33,657 nucleotides of DNA from Pirellulaceae bacterium (GTDB lineage Bacteria; Planctomycetota; Planctomycetia; Pirellulales; Pirellulaceae), in NCBI GenBank assembly GCA_025459265.1, contig JALOQX010000058.1:1-33657 (forward strand). Direction: 5' to 3'. The stretch's first letter is position 1; every line of letters begins with the position of its first letter. The notes below the pieces were generated by a model. It saw only the letters and a list, made by a program, of their open reading frames with translations. It searched no databases and had not been told where the DNA came from. The position numbers were made by a program, and so were the translations under genes. This document shows, in pieces, positions 1 to 8,629 of this stretch.

Positions 1-243
1 GACGATGTCGCGCGGCGTCGGGATCTCCTTGAACAGCTGCCGCGTCGACCCGCGTCGCCGCTGCTCCTGCTCGAGGATCGACTGACACAGGTCCATGCAC
101 TCGCCGCAGATGTAGACGTCACCAGGGCCTTCCACGAGCGGACCCACGTCACGATAGCTCTTGCGGCAGAACGAACAGAACGCGTTCTTCTTCGTGGTGC
201 CGCTGCTGCGTCGGCCTCCGCCCGAATCTCTTCCCGCGGGCAT
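1..243 (-). CDS. clpX: ClpX ATPase subunit, N-terminal fragment (cut by window edge)
   Basis: Translating the minus strand from the ATG at 243 gives 81 residues that run off the window. They hold the ClpX-type zinc-binding domain: Cys23-x2-Cys26 (FCSFCRKS) and Cys46-x2-Cys49 (ICGECMDLC), spaced as in the family, followed by a linker leading to 'IPTPRDIV', which normally precedes the AAA+ core. ClpX is the hexameric unfoldase that feeds tagged proteins to ClpP; the zinc domain dimerises and binds adaptors and substrates. The start is supported by AAGGAG shortly upstream of the ATG. The first 20 residues are Gly/Arg/Ser-rich and probably disordered. The AAA+ core lies outside the window. Confidence 0.93.
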   Translation of the reverse strand, partial: MPAGRDSGGGRRSSGTTKKNAFCSFCRKSYRDVGPLVEGPGDVYICGECMDLCQSILEQEQRRRGSTRQLFKEIPTPRDIV

Positions 244-530
244 ACTCACTCCTTTCGGATCGACGGTCTTGCCACGAGCCAGGCCGCGGTAGACCGGATA
301 ACGCTGTGCTTCCTCGATGTCGCTCGATCCGGCCGAAAGGGCGTCGTCGTTGTGTGCCCAGGCCCTAGTGGGCTTCCCTGTCCGCGATTCGTCGAGCTGC
401 TAAAACCACGGTTGTCGCTATCAGTGCGGCTGGCCTCCCAGGCCAGTAACTAGGCAATACTCCTCCAAGTCTCCGGACGACCCGCATCGTCCGCACAATC
501 ACGTCCGCAGGAACGGCCCCCGCCCCGTGT

Positions 531-794
531 TCAATCGTCCCCGCCCGCGTCCTTCAACTCGTCTTGGAGCTTCCGCCCCAGCACCGTTTTTATAGTTCGG
601 AATTCCGTCTCGCTGATGTCACCCTCCTGACGCATTTCTCGGAAATTCGTCAGCAGATCGCTGGCCGTCAGCTGGTCGTCATCGATGCGATCCCGAAACC
701 TTCGCACGAGGTAGTATCCGACGACAACCAGGACCAGCAGAACGGTTATCCACAGCACGGCTTTCGCAATCGGTGTGGCCAGGAATTCCTGCAT
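531..794 (-). CDS. Small single-pass membrane protein with a C-terminal charged helical domain
   Basis: The frame encodes about 87 residues from the ATG at 794. A GTG at 833 would add 13 residues rich in Arg and Cys; neither start has a clear ribosome site. Residues about 8-30 form one strong transmembrane helix (AVLWITVLLVLVVVGYYLV) followed by positive residues, so the C-terminus is probably cytoplasmic. The tail (DLLTNFREMRQEGDISETEFRTIK) resembles the short helical SHOCT-like module seen at the end of many small membrane proteins. I believe this type of protein is common in planctomycetes, but I know of no assigned function. It lies upstream of clpX on the same strand, 287 bases away, so co-transcription is possible but not shown. 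Confidence 0.72.
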   Translation of the reverse strand: MQEFLATPIAKAVLWITVLLVLVVVGYYLVRRFRDRIDDDQLTASDLLTNFREMRQEGDISETEFRTIKTVLGRKLQDELKDAGGDD

Positions 795-833
795 GGCTGG
801 CACGCGGCACGTACGGCGGGCGAAGATCGCCAC

Positions 834-1189
834 GGACGGTGGACGAGCGACTGCGGAATATTATGCACATCGCCCGCGGCAAGTCCAGGATTTCCCCCCG
901 CCGCCACGCAACTCGCGGTGACTCCCAGCCTTACGGACTGGACATCGCCTCGGTTCAAGCGTCGGCCGGGAAATGGTCCCGGCAGCGCCGACCGCAGCCC
1001 TCCCATCGCCGCTTCAAGTTCCCCAACCGCTGCAACCGATACCAGAACAGGGGGACCGTACGCCTCGACATCCCCGGACGGCCCGTAGAACGCCGCCTGA
1101 CCGGGTGCAGGTCACCGCGCGCCCGGCCCATATCCCGCCCCGCCACGGATCCGGCGACCTGTCGTCCCGACCCTTCGGAGCGCCGAACC
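834..1189. other. Intergenic region between divergent genes, no gene seen
   Basis: This stretch of about 356 bases separates the minus-strand small membrane protein from the plus-strand exported protein. Open frames cross it on both strands, but their translations are Arg/Pro-rich with no recognisable domain, as expected for random high-GC sequence. It probably holds both promoters; I could not pick a convincing -35/-10 pair. Confidence 0.5.
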
Positions 1190-3046
1190 ATGCGAACCTG
1201 CTCCGCCTGCCTCGCTTTCGCCACCTGGATGCTGGCCGCCGTCGCCGGGCTGGCTCAGCCGCCAGCTAGCGGCTCGGCGGCAGCCGGCGTTCCGACCGCA
1301 TCGACCAGCCTGCCCATCTACACGACGCGGCAGAATGTCTTTGCCATACCGTTTACTGTGGATCGGCGCGTGGCGCAGCCGCTGGAAGTGCACCTGTACG
1401 TGTCGACCGACCAGGGCACCACGTGGCAGCTCGCGGCGCGGCAGGCCCCCACGGCCCGGCAGTTCACGTTTCGGTCGCGCGGCGACGGCGAGTACTGGTT
1501 CGCGTCCCGCACACTCGACGCCGGACAGCCACCCAGCGCCCAGGCACCGCTGCGGGCCGAGCTGCGGGTGGTGGTCGACACGGTCCCGCCCCAGATTGAG
1601 TTCGTGGCCCGTCCGGGCTCCCAAGGCGAAGTCATCAGCAGCTGGGATATCGCGGACCAGAACCTGCTGGCCAGCAGTCTCAAGCTCGAGTACCAGGAAA
1701 GTGCCGGCGCACCGTGGCAGCCGGTGGCGACCAGTCGACCCAACGACGAGGCCGTGCGGACCAACTACCAGGGACAGCTGACGTGGCAACCCAACACGCA
1801 GTCGCCGGTCATTACGGTCCGCGCGGAAGTGCGGGACCGCGCGGGCAACCTGGCGGTCGTCAATCGCCGGCTGCTGCTCCCCGCCCCCGAGCTGCCGAGT
1901 GGCGCGGCCGGTCCGCAGCTGGCCGCCACGACGGCTGATCCGTTCGCCCGCCCGGGTGCGGCGAGCGAAGGCGCAGTGCCTTGGCCCAGTGACAACTCGA
2001 TGGCACCTTCCGTACCGGTGACCGGCACACCGCCGGCCGGTCCCGCGTGGCCCGCGCCGACCCCGCCGGTCGCCGGCCCCACCGGTTTGGCCGCGACACC
2101 GCCGGACGCCGCGCCGGCCTGGCCCGTCAGCGCGTCGTCTCCCGCCGCGTCCGAAACGGCGCCGCCAGACACGAGCGTCGTGCCGCCGACACCGGCCGGC
2201 GCCCACGCTCCCGCCGCTGCGGCAGGACCGGGCAGCGTTGCTCCCATCCCACCCACGACGGAATCCACCTGGCCGGGGACACTGGCCAGCGGGCCCAACC
2301 CGCGGGCGACACCGACCTCCGCATCCCCCGCAGCCAGCGCCGCACCGCCGCCCGACACGGGCGCGGGATTGCCGCCGGGCGAGCGCCCGCGGATGACCAA
2401 TGCCACGCGGTTCCAGCTGGATTACGACGTCGACGCCGTCGGCCCGGCCGGTGTCGCCGAGGTCCAGCTGTGGGGAACCGCCGATGGCGGCCAGACGTGG
2501 CGGCTGTGGGGCACGGATGAGGACCTGATCAGCCCGGTCGACGTCGCGGTCGACGCCCAAGGCATCTTCGGCTTTCAGGTCGTGGTGATCAGCCGCAACG
2601 GTCTGGCCGGTCGCAAACCGCGCAGCGGTGATCTGGCCGACGTGTGGGTCGGCGTCGACACGCAGCCACCCGTCGCGCGCCTCACCGCCGTTGTGTGCGG
2701 GGAAGGAGTCGACGCCGGCAAGCTCGTGATTCGGTGGGAGGTGAGCGACGACTACCTCGACCCCCGCCCCATCACCCTGAAGTTCTCCGACAACGGCGCG
2801 GAACCCTGGACCGTGATCGCCTCGGGGCTGCCCAACAGCGGACAGTTCACGTGGCCCGCCGATGCCCAGCTTCCCGCGCGCGTCTACCTGCAGCTGGAAG
2901 CCCGCGATGAGGCGGGCAACGTGACCGTGGACGTGGCCGCCGAGCCCGTACAACTCGACTTGCTTGCGCCGAAGGCCCGCATCCGCGGGATCCAGCCGAT
3001 CCAGGACCTGGATCGCGAAGCGTTTCGCCAGCCGCGGCGCGGCTGA
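1190..3046 (+). CDS. Exported protein with two homologous beta-sandwich modules and a Pro/Ala linker
   Basis: The open frame extends upstream, but the ATG at 1190 begins a clear signal peptide (MRTCSACLAFATWMLAAVAGLAQPP), giving 618 residues. Module A (about 40-225) and module B (about 400-605) share the same landmarks in order: a TTW/QTW strand (STDQGTTWQL; TADGGQTWRLWG), VDTVPP/VDTQPP, a Trp-containing strand (SWDIADQNL; RWEVSDDYLDP), GQLTW/GQFTW, and a final RDRAGN/RDEAGN turn. This is an internal duplication of an Ig/FN3-like fold. Residues about 230-398 are a low-complexity Pro/Ala/Thr linker. The product is probably periplasmic or surface-associated; the modules suggest binding rather than catalysis, but no ligand can be named. 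It is followed by holA, probably by chance. Confidence 0.82.
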   Translation: MRTCSACLAFATWMLAAVAGLAQPPASGSAAAGVPTASTSLPIYTTRQNVFAIPFTVDRRVAQPLEVHLYVSTDQGTTWQLAARQAPTARQFTFRSRGDGEYWFASRTLDAGQPPSAQAPLRAELRVVVDTVPPQIEFVARPGSQGEVISSWDIADQNLLASSLKLEYQESAGAPWQPVATSRPNDEAVRTNYQGQLTWQPNTQSPVITVRAEVRDRAGNLAVVNRRLLLPAPELPSGAAGPQLAATTADPFARPGAASEGAVPWPSDNSMAPSVPVTGTPPAGPAWPAPTPPVAGPTGLAATPPDAAPAWPVSASSPAASETAPPDTSVVPPTPAGAHAPAAAAGPGSVAPIPPTTESTWPGTLASGPNPRATPTSASPAASAAPPPDTGAGLPPGERPRMTNATRFQLDYDVDAVGPAGVAEVQLWGTADGGQTWRLWGTDEDLISPVDVAVDAQGIFGFQVVVISRNGLAGRKPRSGDLADVWVGVDTQPPVARLTAVVCGEGVDAGKLVIRWEVSDDYLDPRPITLKFSDNGAEPWTVIASGLPNSGQFTWPADAQLPARVYLQLEARDEAGNVTVDVAAEPVQLDLLAPKARIRGIQPIQDLDREAFRQPRRG

Positions 3047-3157
3047 TGAGCAGCGGGAAACGGCGCGCGGTCGGCGGGCGCGTTGCGGGCGCGGCGACAA
3101 GCTGCAACAATGCGCCGACTCAGCATCCCTGCGGGCAGCCTGCCGCGCGAGTCGCCT

Positions 3158-4249
3158 ATGGGACAAACGGTCCACGCTTTCGAATTCCTCGACCAGCCCG
3201 TAGTGGCTGCGCGCGTCATCGTCGTGTTTGGCGACGAGCCGTTTCTGCGACACCTGGCGCTGCAGCACACCCGTCGCCTGGTGCTGGCGGACGACGACAT
3301 TCCCCCCACCACGATCGACGGCCCGACCGCCTCCTGGCCCGACGTCATGGACGAGCTGTGCACGCGCTCGCTGTTCGACCCCGGCGGTGCGCGGCTGGTC
3401 CAGGTGCGCGATGCGGATGATTTCGTGCAGCTCCACCGCAGCCGGCTGGAAGCGTACGTCGGGCACGCCACCGCCACGGGAGTCCTGCTGCTGGAAGTCA
3501 CCAAGTGGGCGGCCAACACGCGACTGTATAAGCTGGTCGGTCAGCACGGACTGCAGGTCGAGTGCCGCGTGCCGGTCGTCGAGCGAGGCCGGCAGAAGAC
3601 GGTGGATCAGGCCCGCCTGACCAGCTGGTTGATCGACTGGGCCCGCACGCGTCACGCGGCGCAGTTGTCCAAGACGGCCGCCGCGTTGTTGTTGGAGCGG
3701 GTCGGCCCGGAATTCGGCGTGCTGGACCAGGAGCTGGCCAAGCTGGCGCTGTACGCCGGCGGGAAAGGCCAGATCAGCGAGAAGCTGGTGCGGGAGACGG
3801 GGGGCGGCTGGCGGGCCCAAACGGCCTGGGAGGTCATCGATGCGGCCCTCGCAGGACGCAGCGCCGAAGCGCTGGCACAGCTCGATCGCCTGCTGCAGGC
3901 CGGAGAATCCCCGCTGGCGCTGTTCGGACCGATCTCCTGGTCGCTGCGCCGATTCGCCGCCGCCACGCGGATCATTCAGCGGGCTGAACGGCTCGGCGCA
4001 CGGCTCTCACTGGCCGAGGCGCTCGAACAGGCCGGCTTCTTCAAATGGCAGCGTGAGGCGATCCAGACGGCCGAGCGGCAGCTGAAGCAACTGGGACGCG
4101 TCCGCGCCGGCCAGCTCCACCAGTGGCTGCTGGAAACCGACCTGGCGCTCAAAGGCTCGCATTCCTCTCCCGACATGGCGCGACTGGCCCTGGAGCAACT
4201 GCTCTTACGCATGGACCAGCGCCTCGCGCCCCACCGCACCGGCGCCTGA
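3158..4249 (+). CDS. holA: DNA polymerase III delta subunit
   Basis: This 363-residue protein fits the HolA family in length and layout. The N-terminal part has the AAA+-like fold start (VIVVFGDEPFLRHLALQHTRR) and the middle has the helical lid region (LLLERVGPEFGVLDQELAKLALYAG). The C-terminal collar domain includes WEVIDAALAGRSAEALAQLDRLL and ALFGPISWSLRRF. Delta is the clamp-loader subunit that opens the beta sliding clamp. The frame is open from 3083, but the extra 25 residues are Arg-rich and unlike the family, so the ATG at 3158 (MGQTVHAFEFL) is preferred even though its ribosome site is weak. The gene ends 8 bases from the convergent oxidoreductase gene. Confidence 0.88.
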   Translation: MGQTVHAFEFLDQPVVAARVIVVFGDEPFLRHLALQHTRRLVLADDDIPPTTIDGPTASWPDVMDELCTRSLFDPGGARLVQVRDADDFVQLHRSRLEAYVGHATATGVLLLEVTKWAANTRLYKLVGQHGLQVECRVPVVERGRQKTVDQARLTSWLIDWARTRHAAQLSKTAAALLLERVGPEFGVLDQELAKLALYAGGKGQISEKLVRETGGGWRAQTAWEVIDAALAGRSAEALAQLDRLLQAGESPLALFGPISWSLRRFAAATRIIQRAERLGARLSLAEALEQAGFFKWQREAIQTAERQLKQLGRVRAGQLHQWLLETDLALKGSHSSPDMARLALEQLLLRMDQRLAPHRTGA

Positions 4250-4260
4250 CGTGAGCGTCA
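4247..4260. terminator. Small hairpin between convergent stop codons
   Basis: TGACG (4247-4251) and CGTCA (4256-4260) form a 5-bp stem with a 4-base loop. The holA stop codon and the stop of the opposing oxidoreductase gene both lie in the arms. There is no T-run on either side, so it is at best a weak or bidirectional terminator. Confidence 0.3.
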
Positions 4261-5598
4261 GACGACGCGCGGGATTTCGAACCCCGGGCGCGGCGTCCGA
4301 GCGAAAAAGCCCGCCGCCTGCTCGTCCCCCGTGATCCGTTCAGCCTGGGGGTCCCAGTGGATGACACGCCCCAGGCGCGCCGCGATGGCCGACAGGTGAC
4401 AGGCGTGCATCGTCTGCACGTGACTGTACACGTCGGACACCGGCAAGCCCCCCTCGCGGATACATCGATAGAAGTTCTCCTTGTGCCCTTCGTACGGCTT
4501 GCCTTTGTACAGGCGCGCTACATCCGCGTCGGTGAACTGGTCCTTGTCCCACTCCTCCTCAATCGGCTTGCCCGCAATCTTGCCGCGACTCACGAAGATG
4601 CGGCCCTTGGTCCCCTCAAAGAGGATCCCGTTCTCGCTGCGGCTGTCGACCACCATCTCGATGCCGCTGGCAAACTGGCAGCGGACAGCGAAATCGTGCG
4701 CCGTGTTGTAGCAGTCATCCTGGAGCGGATAGCCGTCCCGGAATTCCACCGGATGCTTCGCGTCGCGCCCGTCGAACGCCACCGGCCCCGTCCCCTCCTG
4801 GTCCTGCTGGATCGCCCACAAGGCAATGTCGATGTGGTGCGCTCCCCAGTCGGTGAACTTGCCACCCGAGTACTCATACCACCAGCGGAACTGGTAATGG
4901 CAGCGTTCCTTGATGTAGTCCACGCGCGGGGCCTGACCGAGCCACTGGTCCCAATCGAGCTCAGGGGGCGGAGCCACCTTGGCAAACGGCCCGCCGACAT
5001 CGCCACCGTTGATCCCCACCGTGATCTTGCGGATCTCGCCCAACAATCCCTTCTGCACCAGGTTGACCGCGCGCAGAAACCGATCGCGGTCGCTGCGCTG
5101 CTGCGTGCCAATAAAGAACACGCGGTCGGCGTGTTTCCGGCAGGCCTGGCGAATGAGCTGGTTTTCCTCGAGCGTGAGCGTGAGTGGTTTCTGGCAGAAG
5201 ACGTGCTTCCCGGCCTGCAACGCTTCAATCGCGATCTTCACGTGCCAGTGGTCCGGGGTCACGACGCTCACGACGTCGATGTCGTTCCGCTCCAGCACCC
5301 GCCGGTAGTCCCCATACGCATCCGCGCGACCCTGGCCAATGCGCTCGTGGTTCTTCGCCTGAGCCGCATGGTTGGCATCCACGTCACACACGGCCAAGAT
5401 GTCACCAAACCGCTGATGGTCCGCCGCGTCTCCCTGACCCATACTCCCCACACCCACACAGCCGATCCGCAGCCGGTCGTTGGCGGAGGCACCGGCGAGC
5501 GCGGAGCGAGTCCAGGCAAAATAGGGTACGGCGCTCGAGGCGGCCAGAACACCGAGTGACTGCTTCATGAAACCGCGACGCGACGAGCTAGAGGTCAT
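4258..5598 (-). CDS. Tat-exported Gfo/Idh/MocA-family oxidoreductase
   Basis: This 446-residue protein starts with a twin-arginine signal (SSRRGFMKQSLGVLAASSAVPYFAW), so it should be folded in the cytoplasm and exported. Next comes a Rossmann NAD(P)-binding domain (RIGCVGVGSMGQGD), then VVTPDHWHVKIAIEALQAGKH and CQKPLTLTLEEN, where the Lys-Pro pair corresponds to the EKP motif of the family. The C-terminal half (DWGAHHIDIALW, YSHVQTMHACHLSAI) is the usual alpha/beta substrate domain. Family members oxidise or reduce sugars and inositols using a tightly bound nicotinamide cofactor. Planctomycetes carry many exported paralogs, so the substrate cannot be assigned. AAGGAG at 5608-5613 supports the ATG at 5598; a GTG at 5601 directly before it is also possible. 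Confidence 0.92.
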   Translation of the reverse strand: MTSSSSRRGFMKQSLGVLAASSAVPYFAWTRSALAGASANDRLRIGCVGVGSMGQGDAADHQRFGDILAVCDVDANHAAQAKNHERIGQGRADAYGDYRRVLERNDIDVVSVVTPDHWHVKIAIEALQAGKHVFCQKPLTLTLEENQLIRQACRKHADRVFFIGTQQRSDRDRFLRAVNLVQKGLLGEIRKITVGINGGDVGGPFAKVAPPPELDWDQWLGQAPRVDYIKERCHYQFRWWYEYSGGKFTDWGAHHIDIALWAIQQDQEGTGPVAFDGRDAKHPVEFRDGYPLQDDCYNTAHDFAVRCQFASGIEMVVDSRSENGILFEGTKGRIFVSRGKIAGKPIEEEWDKDQFTDADVARLYKGKPYEGHKENFYRCIREGGLPVSDVYSHVQTMHACHLSAIAARLGRVIHWDPQAERITGDEQAAGFFARTPRPGFEIPRVV

Positions 5599-5664
5599 CA
5601 CTGCGTACTCCTTGGGGAACGTGGGATGGACTGAGGATGTCGGCGTGCGACAGGCGAGCGCGTG

Positions 5665-5670
5665 ATTATA
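5665..5670 (-). promoter_or_regulatory. Perfect -10 box upstream of the oxidoreductase gene
   Basis: The minus strand reads TATAAT about 67 bases before the oxidoreductase start. No good -35 hexamer is found at 16-18 bases, so this is a partial promoter match. Confidence 0.35.
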
Positions 5671-5794
5671 CGCGATACTTCCCCGATATACCTAGACCTC
5701 CGGGTTTGCGCCAGTCGCGTTCACGGCCCGTGTGTGGCCACCCGGCCTAGCCGTCTCGTTTCGCCCGCGCGCCGCATGTTGTGCCCGCGCACGC

Positions 5795-5929
5795 GAGCGC
5801 GCCTCGCGGTTTGTGTGATCCCAGGGGGGACAGAAAAATGGGGGACAGAAAAATGGATTTCGAGGGATTTTTCTGTCCTCCATTTTTCTGTCGCGCATTG
5901 TCCTGTCCCCTGCCCTCGTTGCGGGAGCG
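5795..5929. repeat. Dispersed hairpin repeat, copy 1
   Basis: The core is an inverted repeat with 26-base arms (5829-5854 and 5867-5892) that pair with a single mismatch around a 12-base loop. Each arm contains the motif GACAGAAAAATG in tandem, so the element is a doubled unit folded back on itself. It is flanked by a left part (GCGCG...GTGTGATC) and a right part (TGCCCTC...TTGCGGGAGCG). A related element with the same flanks and order lies at 15319-15436, which shows this is a dispersed family. Its form resembles REP-like or MITE-like non-autonomous elements. Short frames across it give repetitive peptides such as DRKMGDRKM, which should not be annotated as genes. Confidence 0.8.
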
Positions 5930-6066
5930 CTTGTGCCGTGGTGAGGTCATTCGCCTGACTGACCGCACGCCACGTGGGTTGGGTTCCTCTTGCGGTCTGC
6001 CGGGCAATCTTCTACCATCCGCCCCCTCTTCGAGCGCGATCTGGATCATGAGCATACCGCGGGGCC

Positions 6067-7536
6067 ATGAGCACGACCGGTCGAATATTTCGCTGGATTG
6101 TCCCGGGCCTGCTGTGCTGCGGCGGTTGCGCGGCGCCCCTGTGGCAGGTCTGGCCTGCGAGCCACGGGGAACAGGTGGAGTCCGCCACATCCGGTATTCC
6201 TGCATCGTCCGAGGCGAGTTCATCTCTGGCCTCGGCGCAGGACGAGGCGGCCGAGCCGGCCGCGGCAGAGGAGACGGCGCGCGAGCTGGGACTGCGCGAG
6301 CCTGAGGCGGCGCGGTTGGCCGAGATCTTCCTGGGTGCGTATGCGGAGATGTATCGCCAGGCGGCGCAGACGGCTCGAACCGATCTGCGGTCCGCAGCCG
6401 GGCGCGACGCAGCGGCCGTGCCGGAGGGACCGACCGCGGCGCACGGGAACGAGGCCCGCGCGGAACCGACCGCCGGGGGGCATGTTCGCACGGCCGCGTC
6501 TACGCCGGCGGACGCCTCACCACAAACCGCCGCGGGCACCAGCCCCCGCGGGCTGCACCGACCCGGTGAGACGGCCGCCGGGGAATCGGGCCGCGCCGAC
6601 TCGCGCGCGACGCCGCAAGCGACAGCACGGGTCGACCGCGCGCGACGCGACGCACCGTCCACTCAACTGGCGCAGTTTGAGCAAGAGCCAGACGCGCCGG
6701 GCGATGACACGTCGAGCGCGGTGTCGACCAGCGGCATGGCGTCGACGGACGATCCCCAAGGGTCCTGGACGCGTCACGTCCGGCTGGCGATCGAACGGCT
6801 GCGGGACGAACTGGCCCGGGAGGATCTGGATGCTCGGCAGCGAGCGCAGGGGCAGGTCTGTCTGAGTCTGTTGAGTCTGGCGGCCGAGGATCCGGAGCAG
6901 GCGCTGGAGGGGCTCCAGGATCTGGACGATCAGCAGTTGGAGTTCTGGCGGCAGACGGTGATGGGGATGGGTGTGCTGCTCGATCCGGACGAGCTCCCGA
7001 AGCTGCGGCATCGCGTGGCCCTGGCGACGCAGCACCTGGAGGACGGGCTGGCGGCGCTCTCGGCGCTGGGCCCCCTCCAGCTCCGCAACGTGACGCTCTG
7101 CACAAAAGTGGACGGATTTGGCGATTTCGTGGAGTGCAGCGGCTACGGCCTCGAACCGGGCAAGCCGGTGCTGCTGTACGTCGAGGTGGAGAATTTTACG
7201 AGCGAGGTGGTCCCGGCGACAGCCGCCGACGACACCTGGTCGCGCAGTGCCGCCCGCCGCGACGGGCGCGGGGCGGGCGATCCGCCGCGTTATGCCACGG
7301 AACTCCACGCGCGGTACGAGATTCTCGATGCGCAGCAGCGCACCGTCGTCTCGCGGGCGTTGCCGGTCGGCGGCGACGTCTGCCGCAATCGGCGCCGCGA
7401 CTACTACATTTCCTACGTGCTGTACCTGCCCGAGCAGATCACGCCGGGCGCGTACACGCTCGAGCTGACGGTCGAGGACAAGAAGGGGGGCAAGTTCGGC
7501 AACGCCGTCGTCGGTTTTCAGATCAACCCGCGGTAG
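6067..7536 (+). CDS. Lipoprotein of unknown function with a low-complexity middle and conserved C-terminal beta domain
   Basis: The 489-residue product starts with a short hydrophobic segment and a lipobox (GLLCCGGC), predicting a lipid-anchored protein. Residues about 40-240 are Ala/Glu/Arg/Thr-rich and probably disordered. Residues about 240-335 are helical with many charges (LAIERLRDELAREDLD; LLSLAAEDPEQALEGLQDL). The last 140 residues look like a folded beta domain: LQLRNVTLCTKVDGFGDF, then LEPGKPVLLYVEVENF, and finally EQITPGAYTLELTVEDKKGGKFG. That layout suggests a binding or scaffold role in the envelope. I do not recognise a named family. The gene converges on the next gene, with a 39-base gap. 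Confidence 0.8.
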   Translation: MSTTGRIFRWIVPGLLCCGGCAAPLWQVWPASHGEQVESATSGIPASSEASSSLASAQDEAAEPAAAEETARELGLREPEAARLAEIFLGAYAEMYRQAAQTARTDLRSAAGRDAAAVPEGPTAAHGNEARAEPTAGGHVRTAASTPADASPQTAAGTSPRGLHRPGETAAGESGRADSRATPQATARVDRARRDAPSTQLAQFEQEPDAPGDDTSSAVSTSGMASTDDPQGSWTRHVRLAIERLRDELAREDLDARQRAQGQVCLSLLSLAAEDPEQALEGLQDLDDQQLEFWRQTVMGMGVLLDPDELPKLRHRVALATQHLEDGLAALSALGPLQLRNVTLCTKVDGFGDFVECSGYGLEPGKPVLLYVEVENFTSEVVPATAADDTWSRSAARRDGRGAGDPPRYATELHARYEILDAQQRTVVSRALPVGGDVCRNRRRDYYISYVLYLPEQITPGAYTLELTVEDKKGGKFGNAVVGFQINPR

Positions 7537-7575
7537 CTCCCCACGCACGGCCGGACCGCGTGGGCCCGGACCGGG

Positions 7576-8268
7576 TCACGCGTACGTGCCGTCCATGCCG
7601 AGCTGCAGTTTCAGCTCGTCGAACAGGCGCCCGTACTTCTCGTTGGACGAATGCACGTGCTCGGCTTCCGTGATGAACTTGATGTCCGGGAGGCACAGCA
7701 CGCTCCGGGCTTCCAGGATCGACTCGAACTCCTCCAGCGGCTGGCCGTACACGATCAGCATCTTGTGCTCGTCGAACTGGATCTCCTGCGGCGCCGACGG
7801 ATTGAGCACGGCGATGCCGGTGCAGCCATCGTTGACCAGCATGGACTCGAATTCCCACAGCACGCTCTTGAGCACGGGCATGTCGATGTGTTCGCGGTAC
7901 AGATCGAGATGGCCGCCGTTGCGGTGGTCGTGGCTCGTCTCGAGCACCACGTCGACCTCGCTGCCCAGCGGTTCCAACAGATCCATGAACAGCTCGAACA
8001 CGATGTCGGCGGACGCGGCCGCCATGAGGACCGGCACGCGGGTGCGCGTCTCCTCGTCCTGATACACGTCGCGCCGAAACCCTTGTTGCGGGACCACCTG
8101 CAGGTCGTAAGAAGGCCGCACCGCATCGGTCAGCTGGAACATCCCGTAGCGCCGCACACCCAGATGAGCTTCCAGCTCCTCTTCCGAGAGGTGTTCGAAG
8201 CTGCTCCGGCGTGGAGCAGGCATCTCCTCATGCAGCACGTTGCGGAAAAAACGCTTCAGGAAACCCAT
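7576..8268 (-). CDS. Conserved protein of unknown function, 230 residues
   Basis: The product is soluble and acidic, with no signal peptide or transmembrane helix. It begins with a basic amphipathic stretch (MGFLKRFFRNVLHEE), perhaps a membrane-surface helix. A Glu-rich segment (HLSEEELEAHLGVRRYGMFQL) follows, and then an alternating alpha/beta body (PVLMAAASADIVFELFMDLLEPLG; EVDVVLETSHDH; DEHKMLIVYG; ARSVLCLPDIKFITEAEHVH). The composition and regular secondary-structure pattern indicate a real gene that reads through without interruption. I cannot assign a family with confidence. It stands alone on the minus strand between two convergent or divergent lipoprotein genes. Confidence 0.78.
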   Translation of the reverse strand: MGFLKRFFRNVLHEEMPAPRRSSFEHLSEEELEAHLGVRRYGMFQLTDAVRPSYDLQVVPQQGFRRDVYQDEETRTRVPVLMAAASADIVFELFMDLLEPLGSEVDVVLETSHDHRNGGHLDLYREHIDMPVLKSVLWEFESMLVNDGCTGIAVLNPSAPQEIQFDEHKMLIVYGQPLEEFESILEARSVLCLPDIKFITEAEHVHSSNEKYGRLFDELKLQLGMDGTYA

Positions 8269-8629
8269 CGTCGCCCTCAGTCTGACACACGGTAGTCACC
8301 GCCGCTCCGTGGCGGACGGCACCGGCCGGACCGGTGCGCGGTTGATCCCTCAGCAATCGTAGGTCACGGAAATTGGCGGTTGCGGGATAGCCCCCTCGGC
8401 GGCTCCCGCCGGCCCGACGCATCCCGCACGATCGGCACATCCTGCCCGAGCGGCCGCACGTGACGCAGGTGGCCAACGTCGGCCGACCCGCAGCCAGCGC
8501 ACGTGCCGCAGGCGGTCACGCCGTGGTCCTCTAGCGCAACTCTAGCACTCATTCCGGAGCCAACCTGCTATACTGCGTAACTTTGCCCGCACCCGCCGTG
8601 CGGGAATCGACCGTAAGAGATCGGCTGCC
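8269..8629. other. Intergenic region between divergent genes, possible -10 box
   Basis: This 361-base gap holds promoters for the flanking divergent genes. TATACT at 8569-8574 could be the -10 of the lipoprotein gene starting at 8630, but the -35 position is poor. A short minus-strand frame (8364-8552) with C-x2-C-x2-C is noted but not accepted as a gene. Confidence 0.4.

Noticed and set aside
430..446. Hairpin CTGGCC/GGCCAG in the gap upstream of clpX
   Set aside because: The stem is only 6 bp, lacks a T-run and fits no known operator; such palindromes are expected by chance at this GC content.
1112..3820. 902-residue open frame on the minus strand
   Set aside because: It lies antisense to the exported protein and holA, is Arg/Gly/Ala-rich, and has no domain; high third-position GC explains it. 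The same applies to long antisense frames at 13641-15494 (glnD), 19346-21886 (868-residue protein) and 27560-29170 (cobA-hemD).
5747..6223. Open frames reading DRKMGDRKM-type peptides over the hairpin repeat
   Set aside because: The peptides are direct translations of the tandem repeat units and recur in other frames and at the second repeat copy (15191-15613).
8364..8552. 62-residue minus-strand frame with C-x2-C-x2-C, like a tiny zinc ribbon
   Set aside because: There is no ribosome site, no second Cys pair, and the rest is Arg/Pro-rich; it could be chance in a GC-rich gap.
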